Shown here piece after piece: positions 44,966 to 55,289 of a stretch of DNA of 64,000 nt. The notes below the pieces were generated by a model. That model did no database searches, was not told the DNA's origin, and was given only the letters and a program-made list of their open reading frames with translations. Source of the stretch: Alphaproteobacteria bacterium (GTDB taxonomy: Bacteria > Pseudomonadota > Alphaproteobacteria > Micropepsales > Micropepsaceae). Each line of letters opens with the position of its first letter. The first letter of the stretch is position 1. The stretch spans positions 1 through 64,000 of the forward strand of contig SHWE01000002.1 in assembly GCA_009693985.1 (NCBI GenBank), given 5' to 3'. A program made the translations under genes and the position numbers.

Positions 44966-45517
44966 TCAGCCCCGCTTCGTTTCCGCGGCGTCCACGGCTT
45001 TCACCGCTTCGTCGCTTGTGATCTTCGCGCCGATCAGCCGCTCGACAATATCGGCGGCGGCTTCGGCGGCGGAGCTGCGGATATGGGTCTTGGCCTTGGT
45101 CCGCTCGGCGGCGATGCGCTGCTCCGCCGTCGCCATGGCGCTCTGCGCTTGCGCGTCGGCCGTGGCTTTGAGCTTGTCGATCTCGCCCGTCACCCGCTTG
45201 CGGTTCTCGTCCGCGAGATTGTTGGCGCGCCCCCGCGCTTGCGCCAGCGCCGTCTTGTAGGCGGTTTGCGCGTCGGCGGCGCCCTGGCGCGCAGCCTCGG
45301 CGGCGCCGAGATCGCCTTCGATGCGCTGCTTGCGGTCGGCGAGCGAGGCCGCGATGCGCGGCAGCGTCATCTTGGAGAGCACGACGAAGAGAAGGCCGAA
45401 CGTCACCACCAGCCAGAAGATCTGGCTCGGGAAGGTTTCGACATTCATCTGCGGCAGGCCGGCGCTTTCCGCCGGCTCCGCAGTGCCTTCGATCGTCTCT
45501 TGGGCCGCAGCGGCCAT
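44966..45517 (-). CDS. atpG: F0F1 ATP synthase subunit b'
   Basis: 183 residues. A short Ala/Glu-rich cytosolic leader precedes the membrane helix QIFWLVVTFGLLFVVLSKMTLPRI, then comes a long coiled coil (ADRKQRIEGDLGAAEAARQGA). The divergent second b-type subunit marks the heterodimeric stalk of photosynthetic and alphaproteobacterial enzymes. It lies between atpE (10 bp upstream) and atpF (1 bp downstream). Confidence 0.94.
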   Translation of the reverse strand: MAAAAQETIEGTAEPAESAGLPQMNVETFPSQIFWLVVTFGLLFVVLSKMTLPRIAASLADRKQRIEGDLGAAEAARQGAADAQTAYKTALAQARGRANNLADENRKRVTGEIDKLKATADAQAQSAMATAEQRIAAERTKAKTHIRSSAAEAAADIVERLIGAKITSDEAVKAVDAAETKRG

Positions 45518-45527
45518 AACCCGTCCT

Positions 45528-45752
45528 TTACGTGAACAGGATGATGAAGGCCATCACGACGCCGAGCAGGCCGGTGAATTCGCACAGCGCGAAGCCGACG
45601 AGCAAATTGGTGAACTGACCAGCCGCGGCGCCCGGATTGCGCAGCGCGCCCGAGAGATAATTGCCGAAGATGATGCCGATGCCGACGCCCGCGCCGATGA
45701 GCGCGATCGAGGCAAGCCCAGCGCCGATTAATCTTGCTGCTTCAACGTCCAT
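45528..45752 (-). CDS. atpE: F0F1 ATP synthase subunit c
   Basis: 74 residues forming a two-helix hairpin: GLASIALIGAGVGIGIIFGNYL, the polar loop ALRNPGA, and QFTNLLVGFALCEFTGLLGVVMAFIILF. The proton-carrying carboxylate is Glu58 in ALCEFTG. No sodium-binding signature (Gln in helix 1 with Glu-Ser/Thr) is evident, so a proton-driven ring is expected. Confidence 0.96.
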   Translation of the reverse strand: MDVEAARLIGAGLASIALIGAGVGIGIIFGNYLSGALRNPGAAAGQFTNLLVGFALCEFTGLLGVVMAFIILFT

Positions 45753-45796
45753 GATTTCGAAACTCCTTCGAGAGGATCGGGCCCCGCGGCCTTTCC

Positions 45797-46558
45797 TCAG
45801 TGATGTTCATGCAGATGCAGGGCGTCATTCAGATAGATGCAGGTGAGGATCGCAAACACATAGGCTTGCAGGAATGCGATCAGGAATTCGAGCGCCGAGA
45901 CGGCGGTGATGGCGAGGAGGGGCGCAATCGACAAGAACGACAGCGCGCCGCCCGCGCTCGCCAGCGCGACGACGAAGGTGCCGAACACGGCCAGCATGGT
46001 GTGGCCGGCCAGCATGTTGGCGAAGAGACGCACCGAGAGGCTGATGGGGCGCGACAGGAACGACACCACCTCGATCGGGATCAGGATGATCAGCATCACG
46101 AACGGCACTTTGGGCGCGAACAGCGAGAAGAAGCCGAGGCCGTGGCGCCACAGGCCGACGAAGATCACCATCAGGAAGACGAAGAACGCCAGCGAGAAGG
46201 TGACGGCGATGTGGCTCGTCACTGTGAAGGGATGAAAGCCGATGGGCGGCAAGAGGCCGATCAGATTGGCGAACAGCACGAACATGAAGAGCGTGAAGAT
46301 GAAGGGAAAGAATTTGAGCCCTTCGGTGCCCGCCGCCGAGCGGATCATGTCGGCGATGAAGACGTAGGAGAGCTCCGCGATGGATTGCATCCGAGTCGGC
46401 ACCAGCCGGCGCGAGGAGGCGCCCATCGTCAGAAAGAGGGCCGTCACCGCAACCACGATGACCATCCACAGCGAGGCATTGGTGAAGGAAATATCGAGGC
46501 CGCCCACTTCAATGGGGATGATCGGATGAACCTCGAACTGTTCCATCGGACTTGCCAC
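45797..46558 (-). CDS. atpB: F0F1 ATP synthase subunit a
   Basis: 253 residues, membrane-embedded. The essential Arg is in ISLSVRLFANMLAGH, and EFLIAFLQAYVFAILTCIYLNDALH closes the protein. GTG 46558 is chosen because relatives begin ASPxEQF; ATG 46546 is possible. It lies 19 bp after atpI and 44 bp before atpE. Confidence 0.95.
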   Translation of the reverse strand: MASPMEQFEVHPIIPIEVGGLDISFTNASLWMVIVVAVTALFLTMGASSRRLVPTRMQSIAELSYVFIADMIRSAAGTEGLKFFPFIFTLFMFVLFANLIGLLPPIGFHPFTVTSHIAVTFSLAFFVFLMVIFVGLWRHGLGFFSLFAPKVPFVMLIILIPIEVVSFLSRPISLSVRLFANMLAGHTMLAVFGTFVVALASAGGALSFLSIAPLLAITAVSALEFLIAFLQAYVFAILTCIYLNDALHLHEHH

Positions 46559-46577
46559 GCGAACGCATTCCTTCTTT

Positions 46578-46892
46578 TCAGCCCTTGGGCCGTTTCTCGT
46601 TCATCTCGCGTGCGGCGCGAATGACGTTGAAGAACCCCGCCGCCACGCCCACCAGGAACATCACGATCAGAAGGATGGGCGCGGTTCCGAAAAACGCATC
46701 AAGCCCCCAACCGATCGCGCCACCCACGATCACACCCGCCAACAATTCGCTCACCAGGCGGAACGCTATGCCCATACTGGAAGGCGGCGATTCCGTATGT
46801 CGAACTTCGCCCCGGCCACGCGCCTCTTTTAGTCGCTGTTCGAGCTCGGCCAGGCGTTGGGCTTTGGAATCGTCGGAATTATCCGGCGCCAT
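46578..46892 (-). CDS. atpI: ATP synthase assembly protein AtpI
   Basis: 104 residues from ATG 46892, which has GAGG upstream; a TTG at 46928 would add 12 residues. A charged N-terminus (AQRLAELEQRLKEARGR) precedes two membrane helices, SELLAGVIVGGAIGWGLDAFFG and LLIVMFLVGVAAGFFNVIRAA. AtpI helps assemble the c-ring. It is the first gene of the F0 operon. The 168 bp upstream to smc hold no gene. Confidence 0.9.
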   Translation of the reverse strand: MAPDNSDDSKAQRLAELEQRLKEARGRGEVRHTESPPSSMGIAFRLVSELLAGVIVGGAIGWGLDAFFGTAPILLIVMFLVGVAAGFFNVIRAAREMNEKRPKG

Positions 46893-47060
46893 CGCTGTGC
46901 CTCGCTGCCGTGTTACCGGCGTCGCCAAATCGCAAACAAACTGTCAAAGGCGGGCGGACCATAGGGCCCGCATCCGATTCGTGTCAATACTGTTAGATTC
47001 CACTTAAAACATTGTAATCAATAGATTATTCGCGCTGTGGCAGCGTGCCGCTGAAGGCCG

Positions 47061-50000
47061 TTATTCGGCGGCGATGACGCGCTCGGCTTCGGCAAGCGAG
47101 ACCGAAACAAGCTGGCTGACGCCGCGTTCGGCCATCGTCACCCCGAACAGCCGCTCCATGCGCGACATGGTGAGCGCGTGGTGGGTGATGATGAGGAAGC
47201 GCGTTTCGGACAGCCGCGTCATTTCCTCGAGCAAACGGCAGAAACGGTCGACATTGGCGTCGTCGAGCGGCGCGTCCACTTCGTCGAGGATGCAGATCGG
47301 CGCCGGGTTGACCAGGAACACCGCGAAGATCAGCGCAATGGCGGTCAGCGCCTGCTCCCCGCCCGACAGCAGCGACAGCGTCGTCAGCTTCTTGCCCGGC
47401 GGCTTGGCGAGGATTTCGAGGCCCGCTTCGAGCGGATCGTCGGATTCGGTGAAGGTCAGTCGCGCTTCGCCGCCCTGGAACAGCTCCTTGAACAGGCGTT
47501 CGAAATTGGCGTTCACCTTCTCGAACGATTCCAGCAGCTTGCCACGGCCCTCGCGGTTGAGCGTGCTGATGCCGCGGCGCAGGCGCTCGATCGCGCCGTC
47601 GAGGTCGGTGCGGTCGGCCTGTAGGGATTGCAGCCGTTGCTCGTGCTCATTGGCTTCTTCTTCGGCGCGCAAATTGACGCCGCCCAATTGCTCGCGCTCG
47701 GCTTTGAGCTTTTCCACCCGTTTTTCGGCGTCTTCGGCAGGCGGCAATTCGGCGTCGGCTTTGAGTTCGGCGCGGGCCGCAAGATCGCCCGGCACGATGC
47801 CGAGCTCATCGCGGATGCGGGCGGAGAGCTCGTTTTGCCGGGCCGCTGCCGATTCGCTGCGCGCTTCGCAACCGGCGCGTTCCTCGCGCGCTTCGCCGAG
47901 CGCGTTATCGGCGGCTTTGGCCATTTTGTCCGCTTCGGCGAGGCGGTTTTCCGCTTCAGCCCGCGCGTCGGCGGCGATTTTGCGTTCGCCTTCCGCGATG
48001 GTCAGGGCATCAAGCAATTTTTCGCGCCGCGCCGCGATTTCGACGGGCGCCGCTTCGAGCACGGCAAGCTCTTCATTCATGCCGACGATGCGGCTGTCGA
48101 GTTCGGCGATCTTTTGCGCTGCCGCGTCGCGCCTGACCGTCCAGCGCGCGATGTCTTCGCCGATGGCCGAGAGCCGTCCGCTGCGCGTCAGGGCTTCGCG
48201 GCGCATGGCTTCGAGCGCGGCGCGCGCCTCGGAAGCCTCCGTGCGCGAATCCGCGGCCCCATTGCGCGCTTCGGCCAGCTTCTGCGCCAGCTCGCTTGAA
48301 TCGGGGAGCGCGCTCAGGGCTTCGACGGCCGCCTCCTGGGCACGGCGCGCATTTTCGCGCGCGGTGTCGAGGCTTTTCAATTCGGCTTCCAGCGTGGCAA
48401 CGCGTGCCACGCGTTCGGCTTCGGCGCGCGCGGCCCGCGCGGCATCGTCCTGGGCCGCGATCAGAATGGCTTCGCTGTCGCGCAAGGAGCGTTCGGCGGT
48501 GCGCGAGGCTTCGCCGGCGGCGGCCGCGTTCGTTTTCGCCGCGATATAGGCCTCATGCGCCGTTGCGCGCGCGGCCTTCGCGTCGATGAGCCAGCGTTCA
48601 AGCGCTTCAAGCTGGTTGCGTTGTTCCAGCCGCGTGGCGGCTTGGCTCGGCGCATCGGCGGAGACCGAGAAGCCGTCCCAGCGCCACAGATCGCCGCGCT
48701 GCGACACCAGACGCTGGCCGGGACGGAGCGCGCTCTGTGCCGAGCGGCCTTCCGCCACCGTCACCACGCCGGTGAAGGCAAGACGGCGGGCGAGGGCGAG
48801 CGGGGCCTCGACGAAATTCGAAAGGGGAACGCCGGCCGGCAGCGGCGGCACGCCATCGAGCGCGCCGAGATTGCGCCAATGGTGCGGCGCTGCTTCATCC
48901 AGCGGCGCGTCGAGATCGTTGCCCAGCACGGCGGCGAGCGCCGCTTCATAGCCGGGCTGAACCTTGATTGAATCGATCAAGGGCGGCCACAGATCGCTGT
49001 CGGCGGGGCCCAAGAGATTGGCGAGCGCGCGGGCTTCCGCCGCAAACCGCTGAACTTCCTGTTCGGCGGCTTCGAGCGGCCCGCGCGCGGTGTCCTCCGC
49101 GGCGGCCGCGATCATGTGGCGCGTATTGGCGTCTTCGGCTTGGGCACGCGCGCCCGTGATCGCAAGGCGCGCGGCTTCGACGATGGCATCGGCGGCGCGG
49201 ATGTCGGGGGCGCCCCCCGTCTCGGCGCCTACGGCGGCGGCGAGGGGCTCCAGCGTCTCGCGCTCGCGGGAGACATTGTCGGCCTGGGCCGCACCTTGCT
49301 CGCGGGCGCGTTCATAGCTCGTGCGCAGCGCGTTCAGCTCGGCGAGATCGGCGTTCAGGCGGTCGAGTTCGCGCTCGCGTTCGGAAAGCGCGTCGGACAG
49401 CATGACAGCGCGCTCTTCCGCTTCGGGAAGGGCGATGGCCGTTTGCGCGTTGATGTCCGTCAGTTCGCGCTGCTCGCCGGTAAGATCGTCGAGCGCCGCG
49501 CTGGCGTCGGTTTCGAGCCCGCGCTCGCGCATCTGGTCTTGCTCGGCCTGGCCGATGCGCTGGCGCAGACGCTGAGCCTCATCGCGCGCGCGAGTCTCCT
49601 CGGCATCGAGATTGTTGCGCTCATGCGTAAGTCTTTGCAGGGCGGCGCCCTTGATGGCTTCGGTCTCGCGCAAGGGCGGCAGCGATGCAGCGGCCTCGGC
49701 CTGTGCCGTCGCGGCGATGGCCGCCACATTGGTGCGCTCGGCAACGGCGGCGGCCGAGGCGGAGAGCGCCAGCTTCGCGGCCACGCCTTGCGCTTCAAGC
49801 TCGCGCCAGCGCAGCAGGAAGAGAAGCGCTTCGGCCTTGTGGATCAGCCCCGACAGATTGCGATAGCGCGAGGCCTGGCGCGCCTGCCGCCGCAAGCCCT
49901 GAAGCAATTGCTCGACTTCGCCGATGATGTCGCTGAGACGCGCCAGATTGGTTTCCGCCGCCTTCAGCCGCAGCTCCGCTTCGTGGCGGCGCTGATGCAG

Positions 50001-50516
50001 GCCGGAAATGCCGGCGGCTTCTTCCAGGATGGCGCGCCGGGCCAGCGGCTTCTGATTGATCAGGACGCTGATCTGACCCTGGCGCACCAGAGCAGGTGAG
50101 GCCGAGCCGGTGGAGGCGTCGGCGAAGAATATCTGCACGTCGCGCTGGCGCACTTCGCGCCCGTTGATGCGGTAGACGGAGCCGGCTTCCCGTTCGATGC
50201 GGCGGCTGATCTCGACGATCTCGAGCTCGTTATAGGGCGCCGGCGCGCCGCGGTCGGCATTGTCGATGATCAGCGTCACTTCGGCGTTGTTGCGCATCGG
50301 CCGCGAGCCGGCGCCGGCGAAGATCACGTCGTCCATGCCTGCGCCGCGCATGGAGGTCGGGCGGTTCTCGCCCATCACCCAGCGCATCGCTTCGAGAAGA
50401 TTGGACTTCCCGCAACCATTCGGGCCGACAACGCCGGTCAGCCCGGGCTCGATTAAAAGTTCGGTGGGATCGACGAAGGATTTGAAGCCGCTGAGTCTAA
50501 GCCGTTCAAATTTCAA
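47061..50516 (-). CDS. smc: Chromosome segregation protein SMC
   Basis: 1151 residues: head-coil-hinge-coil-head. Walker A GPNGCGKS (31-38), Q-loop region RWVMGENRPTSMRG, hinge at about 500-640 (ADSDLWPPLIDSIKVQPGYEAALAA...), signature LSLLSGGEQAL and Walker B ICILDEVDAPLDDAN near the C-terminus. The coils are Ala/Glu/Arg-rich, which explains the many long antisense reading frames here. Works with ScpA/ScpB (33511-35075). The neighbours dsbA, dciA and mutY are the usual ones. Confidence 0.97.
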   Translation of the reverse strand: MKFERLRLSGFKSFVDPTELLIEPGLTGVVGPNGCGKSNLLEAMRWVMGENRPTSMRGAGMDDVIFAGAGSRPMRNNAEVTLIIDNADRGAPAPYNELEIVEISRRIEREAGSVYRINGREVRQRDVQIFFADASTGSASPALVRQGQISVLINQKPLARRAILEEAAGISGLHQRRHEAELRLKAAETNLARLSDIIGEVEQLLQGLRRQARQASRYRNLSGLIHKAEALLFLLRWRELEAQGVAAKLALSASAAAVAERTNVAAIAATAQAEAAASLPPLRETEAIKGAALQRLTHERNNLDAEETRARDEAQRLRQRIGQAEQDQMRERGLETDASAALDDLTGEQRELTDINAQTAIALPEAEERAVMLSDALSERERELDRLNADLAELNALRTSYERAREQGAAQADNVSRERETLEPLAAAVGAETGGAPDIRAADAIVEAARLAITGARAQAEDANTRHMIAAAAEDTARGPLEAAEQEVQRFAAEARALANLLGPADSDLWPPLIDSIKVQPGYEAALAAVLGNDLDAPLDEAAPHHWRNLGALDGVPPLPAGVPLSNFVEAPLALARRLAFTGVVTVAEGRSAQSALRPGQRLVSQRGDLWRWDGFSVSADAPSQAATRLEQRNQLEALERWLIDAKAARATAHEAYIAAKTNAAAAGEASRTAERSLRDSEAILIAAQDDAARAARAEAERVARVATLEAELKSLDTARENARRAQEAAVEALSALPDSSELAQKLAEARNGAADSRTEASEARAALEAMRREALTRSGRLSAIGEDIARWTVRRDAAAQKIAELDSRIVGMNEELAVLEAAPVEIAARREKLLDALTIAEGERKIAADARAEAENRLAEADKMAKAADNALGEAREERAGCEARSESAAARQNELSARIRDELGIVPGDLAARAELKADAELPPAEDAEKRVEKLKAEREQLGGVNLRAEEEANEHEQRLQSLQADRTDLDGAIERLRRGISTLNREGRGKLLESFEKVNANFERLFKELFQGGEARLTFTESDDPLEAGLEILAKPPGKKLTTLSLLSGGEQALTAIALIFAVFLVNPAPICILDEVDAPLDDANVDRFCRLLEEMTRLSETRFLIITHHALTMSRMERLFGVTMAERGVSQLVSVSLAEAERVIAAE

Positions 50517-50541
50517 TGCTTCGTCCCTTCGATCCCGTACG

Positions 50542-51222
50542 CTACGACCTCGGCAACAGCGGGTCGATCACTTGCTTCATTGCTTCGAAGGACAATCCGC
50601 CCGAATGGGTAACGCCGTTGATGATGAAAGTCGGCGTCGAAGCCACGTTGTAGCGGGTCTGTCCTTCCATCCAATTCGCATCGACAAGCGCCAGATTGTT
50701 CATGTCGGCGGCGCACATTTCGACCTTCTCCCGGCCCAAGCCGGCCTGACGGCCCATATTCGCCAAACCCTCTACGACATCCTCACGCGTGATCTGCTGA
50801 TTTCCATCGGCATCCTTCAGCCAATTCATCTGATTCGCGAATAGGAGATCAATGAAAGAAAAGTACTGATCCCCAGACAAACAGCGCGCGACCGCCGAGG
50901 CCATGCGCGCCGCGCCGTCGAGGGGATATTCGCGGAACACGATCTTCACCTTGCCGGTGTCGACATATTCCTTGTTGATCTGAGGCATCACGTCCTTCGC
51001 CCAGGCCGCGCAATGCGGACAGGTCATCGAGGCATATTCGATGATGGTGACGGGCGCCGATGGCGAGCCATGCACCATGTCGGTGGGCTTGATCTCGGTC
51101 GTCTGCCCGCCGCCGATGCCCGCCAGGGGGCTTTCCGCCGGACCAAAGAACGTCCAGGCGCCGGCGCCCAGCGCGACAACGACCACCGCCACGATCCCGT
51201 AGGTCTGAAGGTTCTTGTTCAT
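50542..51222 (-). CDS. DsbA family thiol-disulfide oxidoreductase
   Basis: 226 residues. N-terminal membrane anchor or signal (YGIVAVVVVALGAGAWTFF), then a thioredoxin-fold domain with active site C68-P-H-C71 in SMTCPHCAAW and an inserted helical domain. The cis-Pro loop is VASTPTFIINGV. The motif and anchor fit the periplasmic DsbA/DsbG-like group found next to smc in Alphaproteobacteria. It probably introduces or shuffles disulfides in exported proteins. Confidence 0.92.
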   Translation of the reverse strand: MNKNLQTYGIVAVVVVALGAGAWTFFGPAESPLAGIGGGQTTEIKPTDMVHGSPSAPVTIIEYASMTCPHCAAWAKDVMPQINKEYVDTGKVKIVFREYPLDGAARMASAVARCLSGDQYFSFIDLLFANQMNWLKDADGNQQITREDVVEGLANMGRQAGLGREKVEMCAADMNNLALVDANWMEGQTRYNVASTPTFIINGVTHSGGLSFEAMKQVIDPLLPRS

Positions 51223-51291
51223 AAGCCTCTCCCGAGAATTGGTCCGGCTGCTTTGTGGCAGAGGGCCGGGCTTCGTTCAATGCGGGGGCGC

Positions 51292-51789
51292 TTAACGGGG
51301 GCGTGACGTCCGGATAGCGGCGAGCCGTTCCAGGGCGGTCGCGAGGCTGGGTCTGCTCGGAGATTCCGCCAGGTTTCTCCCCATTTGCCCGCGTTCCCGA
51401 GACGGATGGTCGGAGAGGGCACGCACCGGCGACAGGCTCCCGGGCACGAATTTCACCCGGGCGATGCGGCCCGACCCAAGATAGGAATTGAGCCGCTCGA
51501 TCAGGCTGCGCGTCTGATGCTGGAGGAAGACCGCGGCGCCGGTTTCACATTTCAAGGTCAGCACGGCGCCTTCGGGCCCTGCCTGAAGGCGTACCGGTTC
51601 GGTCAGGCGCGCGACGTCCGGGCCGACGATCTCCGGCCAGCGCAACACCAAAGTGGCGTCGGCAAATCCGGCCCGCGTCAGCGCGGCCGCCGCATGGGAC
51701 ATCGCGGATTCTCCCGCCGGGCGCGTGCGCCCTGTGCGTGGCGCATATACGCCCCCTTGCGGGTCCGGCGGTTTTTGGCTTTGGCTCAT
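51292..51789 (-). CDS. DciA-like (DUF721) protein
   Basis: 165 residues of the DUF721/DciA family; in other bacteria DciA helps load the replicative helicase DnaB. The conserved block is LVLRWPEIVGPDVARLTEPVRL and LTLKCETGAAVFLQHQTRSLIERLNSYLG. The Arg/Pro-rich N-terminus (PRTGRTRPAGES) matches relatives, supporting ATG 51789. That start lies only two bases from the divergent mutY ATG. The C-terminal 50 residues are poorly conserved. Confidence 0.85.
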   Translation of the reverse strand: MSQSQKPPDPQGGVYAPRTGRTRPAGESAMSHAAAALTRAGFADATLVLRWPEIVGPDVARLTEPVRLQAGPEGAVLTLKCETGAAVFLQHQTRSLIERLNSYLGSGRIARVKFVPGSLSPVRALSDHPSRERGQMGRNLAESPSRPSLATALERLAAIRTSRPR

Positions 51790-51791
51790 TC

Positions 51792-52925
51792 ATGCCATCC
51801 GTCAAGCGCACCCATCATAGACGGCCTCTGTCCGCCAAAGCGAGCGTCAGCGGCGATTTGCTCGTCTGGTACGATGTGAACCGGCGCGAGCTGGCCTGGC
51901 GCGCGAAAGCCGGCGAGAGGTGCGATCCCTATCGCGTCTGGCTGTCCGAGATCATGCTGCAACAGACGACGGTCGCGGCCATCGCGCCCTATTACCGCGC
52001 ATTCCTTCAGCGCTGGCCGAGTGTGAAGCATCTGGCGGGTGCGTCCCAGGACGAGGTGCTCGGCGCCTGGGCGGGGCTTGGCTATTACTCGAGAGCCCGC
52101 AACCTTCACCGCGCGGCGAATGTCGTGGTGAAGGAGTGGGGCGCTGCGTTTCCGACAAATTCGGCGGAACTCCGAACGCTGCCCGGCATCGGTGCCTATA
52201 CGGCGGCGGCGATTGCGTCCATCGCCTTCAGCGAGCGTGTCGCGGCGATGGACGCCAATGCCGAGCGCGTCGTCGCGCGGCTGTTTGCGGTCGAAGAGCC
52301 GCTGCCGAAAGTACGTGCGCGATTGGCGGCGCTAGCCACGCCCCTGGTGCCGGAACAGCGTCCGGGCGACTTTGCTCAAGCGCTGATGGACCTCGGGTCC
52401 ATGATCTGCGTGCCAAAGCGCCCGCGCTGCGGCGGCTGCCCCTTGGCCGCGCATTGTAAGGGCCGGGCCATGGGCATTGCCGAAGACCTGCCGCGCAAAG
52501 TGGCGAAGGCGGCACGGCCCTTGAAGCGGGGCGCCGCCTTCGTAGCGCTGGACGCCAAGGGCGCCGTCTATCTCGTTCGCCGCGCGGAAGAAGGGCTCTT
52601 GGGCGCCATGCTCCAGCCGCCGCTTGGGCCATGGACCGAGAAATTCCCGAAACTTTCCGTGGCGGTCGAGGAAGCGCCCTTCATCGGCGACTGGGTCAAG
52701 AAGCCCGGTTTCGTGCGTCATGGTTTCACGCACTTTCAATTGGAGATGGAAGTCTACGTCGCCCGCTTCAGACGCAGGCCGAACGGCGAGGGGCGATGGT
52801 TCGCCGCCGAGGAAATGGCGACGGCCGCACTACCGACGGTGATGAAGAAAGTGATCGCGCACGCCCTCGACGAGCACGCGCCGCTGTTGGCGCGATTGTC
52901 ATCTCCGGCGAGGCCCGCGCGCTAG
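51792..52925 (+). CDS. mutY: A/G-specific adenine glycosylase
   Basis: 377 residues. Removes adenine opposite 8-oxoguanine. Catalytic Glu in WLSEIMLQQTTVA, helix-hairpin-helix LPGIGAYTAAAIAS, the catalytic-Asp loop AAMDANAERVVARL, and the [4Fe-4S] ligands in CVPKRPRCGGCPLAAHC (spacing 6-2-5). The C-terminal NUDIX-like domain (about 230-370) checks for 8-oxoG. It is divergent from dciA and convergent with ccrM across a palindromic repeat. Confidence 0.95.
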   Translation: MPSVKRTHHRRPLSAKASVSGDLLVWYDVNRRELAWRAKAGERCDPYRVWLSEIMLQQTTVAAIAPYYRAFLQRWPSVKHLAGASQDEVLGAWAGLGYYSRARNLHRAANVVVKEWGAAFPTNSAELRTLPGIGAYTAAAIASIAFSERVAAMDANAERVVARLFAVEEPLPKVRARLAALATPLVPEQRPGDFAQALMDLGSMICVPKRPRCGGCPLAAHCKGRAMGIAEDLPRKVAKAARPLKRGAAFVALDAKGAVYLVRRAEEGLLGAMLQPPLGPWTEKFPKLSVAVEEAPFIGDWVKKPGFVRHGFTHFQLEMEVYVARFRRRPNGEGRWFAAEEMATAALPTVMKKVIAHALDEHAPLLARLSSPARPAR

Positions 52926-52937
52926 CAGCAACAAGCA

Positions 52938-53057
52938 ATTGTCATCCCCGGCGAGCCTTGCAACGCAAGGCGAGGGAAGGGGACCCAGGTGTCAACATCT
53001 GTCGATGTCGATACCTGGGTTCCCTTCCCCTCGCTTCGCTCGGTCGGGAATGACAAT
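52938..53057. repeat. Intergenic palindromic repeat, ATTGTCATCCCC type, copy 1
   Basis: Ends ATTGTCAT and ATGACAAT are exact inverses, and a long inner stem pairs GAGGGAAGGGGACCCAGGT with ACCTGGGTTCCCTTCCCCTC. It fills the gap between the convergent mutY and ccrM genes and could act as a bidirectional terminator. A second copy is at 58066-58201. Confidence 0.85.
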
Positions 53058-53063
53058 CCTGAA

Positions 53064-54173
<1,110 letters not shown>

Positions 54174-54195
54174 TTACGCACAGGGGTGGGAACCT

Positions 54196-54292
54196 GATTC
54201 ATCCCGATTCGTAGGTCAAGAGTCGCGTGAAATCAGTGTCTTATGTTTGAGTCCTCAGGATTCACAGCCACCAGATGTTGTGGCTGTGAGTC
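54196..54292. promoter_or_regulatory. Cluster of six GANTC sites with a dyad upstream of ccrM
   Basis: GANTC sites at 54196, 54206, 54220, 54249, 54259 and 54288, i.e. the target of the enzyme encoded next. The last two are at the ends of an inverted repeat, GATTCACAGCCAC (54259-54271) and GTGGCTGTGAGTC (54280-54292), one mismatch. The position between rnhB and ccrM fits a promoter region controlled by its own methylation, as known for Caulobacter ccrM. Confidence 0.65.
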
Positions 54293-54305
54293 ATTCCGTC
54301 GCGCT

Positions 54306-54944
54306 TTATTCGGCGGCGGTCAGCGGCACGACCCCGCGTTCCATGTAGTGGGCGGCAACGGGCGCGAAGCTGCGGCGGTGATGGTGGGTCGGCCCGAATT
54401 GCAGCAGCGCGGAGAGATGCTCCTCGGTGCCGTAGCCCTTATTGGTCAGCCAGCCATAACCGGGATGCTGCTCGTGCAGCGCGCGCATGATGCGGTCGCG
54501 GGTCACCTTGGCGATGATGGAGGCGGCCGCGATGGAGACCGATTTGGCGTCGCCGTCGATGATGGTGTCGCAGCGGCAGGGAAGGGCGGGCGCGTCATTG
54601 CCGTCCACCAGCGCGAAGGCGGCCGCCGGCATCAGCGCCCGCACCGCCCGCGCCATCGCCAAATGCGTCGCCTGGCGGATATTGACGAGATCGATCTCAT
54701 CGACGCTGGCTTCGCCGACCCCGACGGCGATCGCCATCTCCATGATGCGCGGGAAAAGCGCTTCACGCACCTCGGCGCTGAGCTGCTTAGAATCGTTGAG
54801 GCCCTTGGGCGTGCGCTTGCGGTCGAGGATGACGGCGGCGGCGACCACCGGTCCCGCCAGCGGGCCGCGCCCGGCTTCATCGACTCCGGCGATAGGGCCG
54901 GTAATCGTCTTCAGCCACCGCGCCTCGAAAATGTAATGCGGCAT
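54306..54944 (-). CDS. rnhB: Ribonuclease HII
   Basis: 212 residues. Cuts RNA in RNA-DNA hybrids and at single ribonucleotides. The active-site block is [20 protein letters not shown] with Asp22-Glu23, followed by [16 protein letters not shown] and the later [22 protein letters not shown] and [20 protein letters not shown] 54944 is chosen; ATG 54953 would add three residues. It lies 144 bp upstream of ccrM on the same strand. Confidence 0.95.
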   Translation of the reverse strand: MPHYIFEARWLKTITGPIAGVDEAGRGPLAGPVVAAAVILDRKRTPKGLNDSKQLSAEVREALFPRIMEMAIAVGVGEASVDEIDLVNIRQATHLAMARAVRALMPAAAFALVDGNDAPALPCRCDTIIDGDAKSVSIAAASIIAKVTRDRIMRALHEQHPGYGWLTNKGYGTEEHLSALLQFGPTHHHRRSFAPVAAHYMERGVVPLTAAE

Positions 54945-54961
54945 GGACCTCAACCGCGCGA

Positions 54962-55015
54962 GTCATCCTGAGGAGGCGCGTCTAAGCGCGCCGTCCCGAA
55001 GGACGACTCATGCGC
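54962..55015. repeat. Palindromic repeat fragment, GTCATCCTGAGG type
   Basis: Begins GTCATCCTGAGGA, with a GGCGCG/CGCGCC dyad and a closing CGAAGGACGACTCAT. The CATCCTGAGGA word also occurs within the repeat at 55140-55265. The 336-bp stretch 54954-55289 contains these two repeats and no supported gene. Confidence 0.6.
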
Positions 55016-55139
55016 GAAGGCGAGGGGGCGGGGCAAGAGGCGCGGCGATCAACTCACAGGACGCTGCTGTGAAAGAACCCGCCACACCGAATCAATTTCT
55101 CGTAACTCTCCTTATCCGAGTAATCTGCAAACCACGAAT

Positions 55140-55265
55140 GTCATGGCCCGCATCCTTCGAGACGCTAAGGCCACCTCATCCTGAGGAACGAAGCGTCTCG
55201 AAGGAGAGGTGGCCTTAGCTCCTCAGGATGAGGAAAGCGGGCCCGATGTCTGGTCGGGCCATGAC
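55140..55265. repeat. Compound palindromic repeat, GTCATGGCCCG type with nested element
   Basis: The outer arms GTCATGGCCCG and CGGGCCATGAC match the repeat at 29709-29806 exactly. Inside lies a second palindromic unit with CCTTCGAGACGC/GCGTCTCGAAGG and TAAGGCCACCTCATCCTGAGG/CCTCAGGATGAGG arms. This looks like one repeat inserted into another. Confidence 0.8.
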
Positions 55266-55289
55266 AGATTGGGGATGAGGTGAGGCGCC

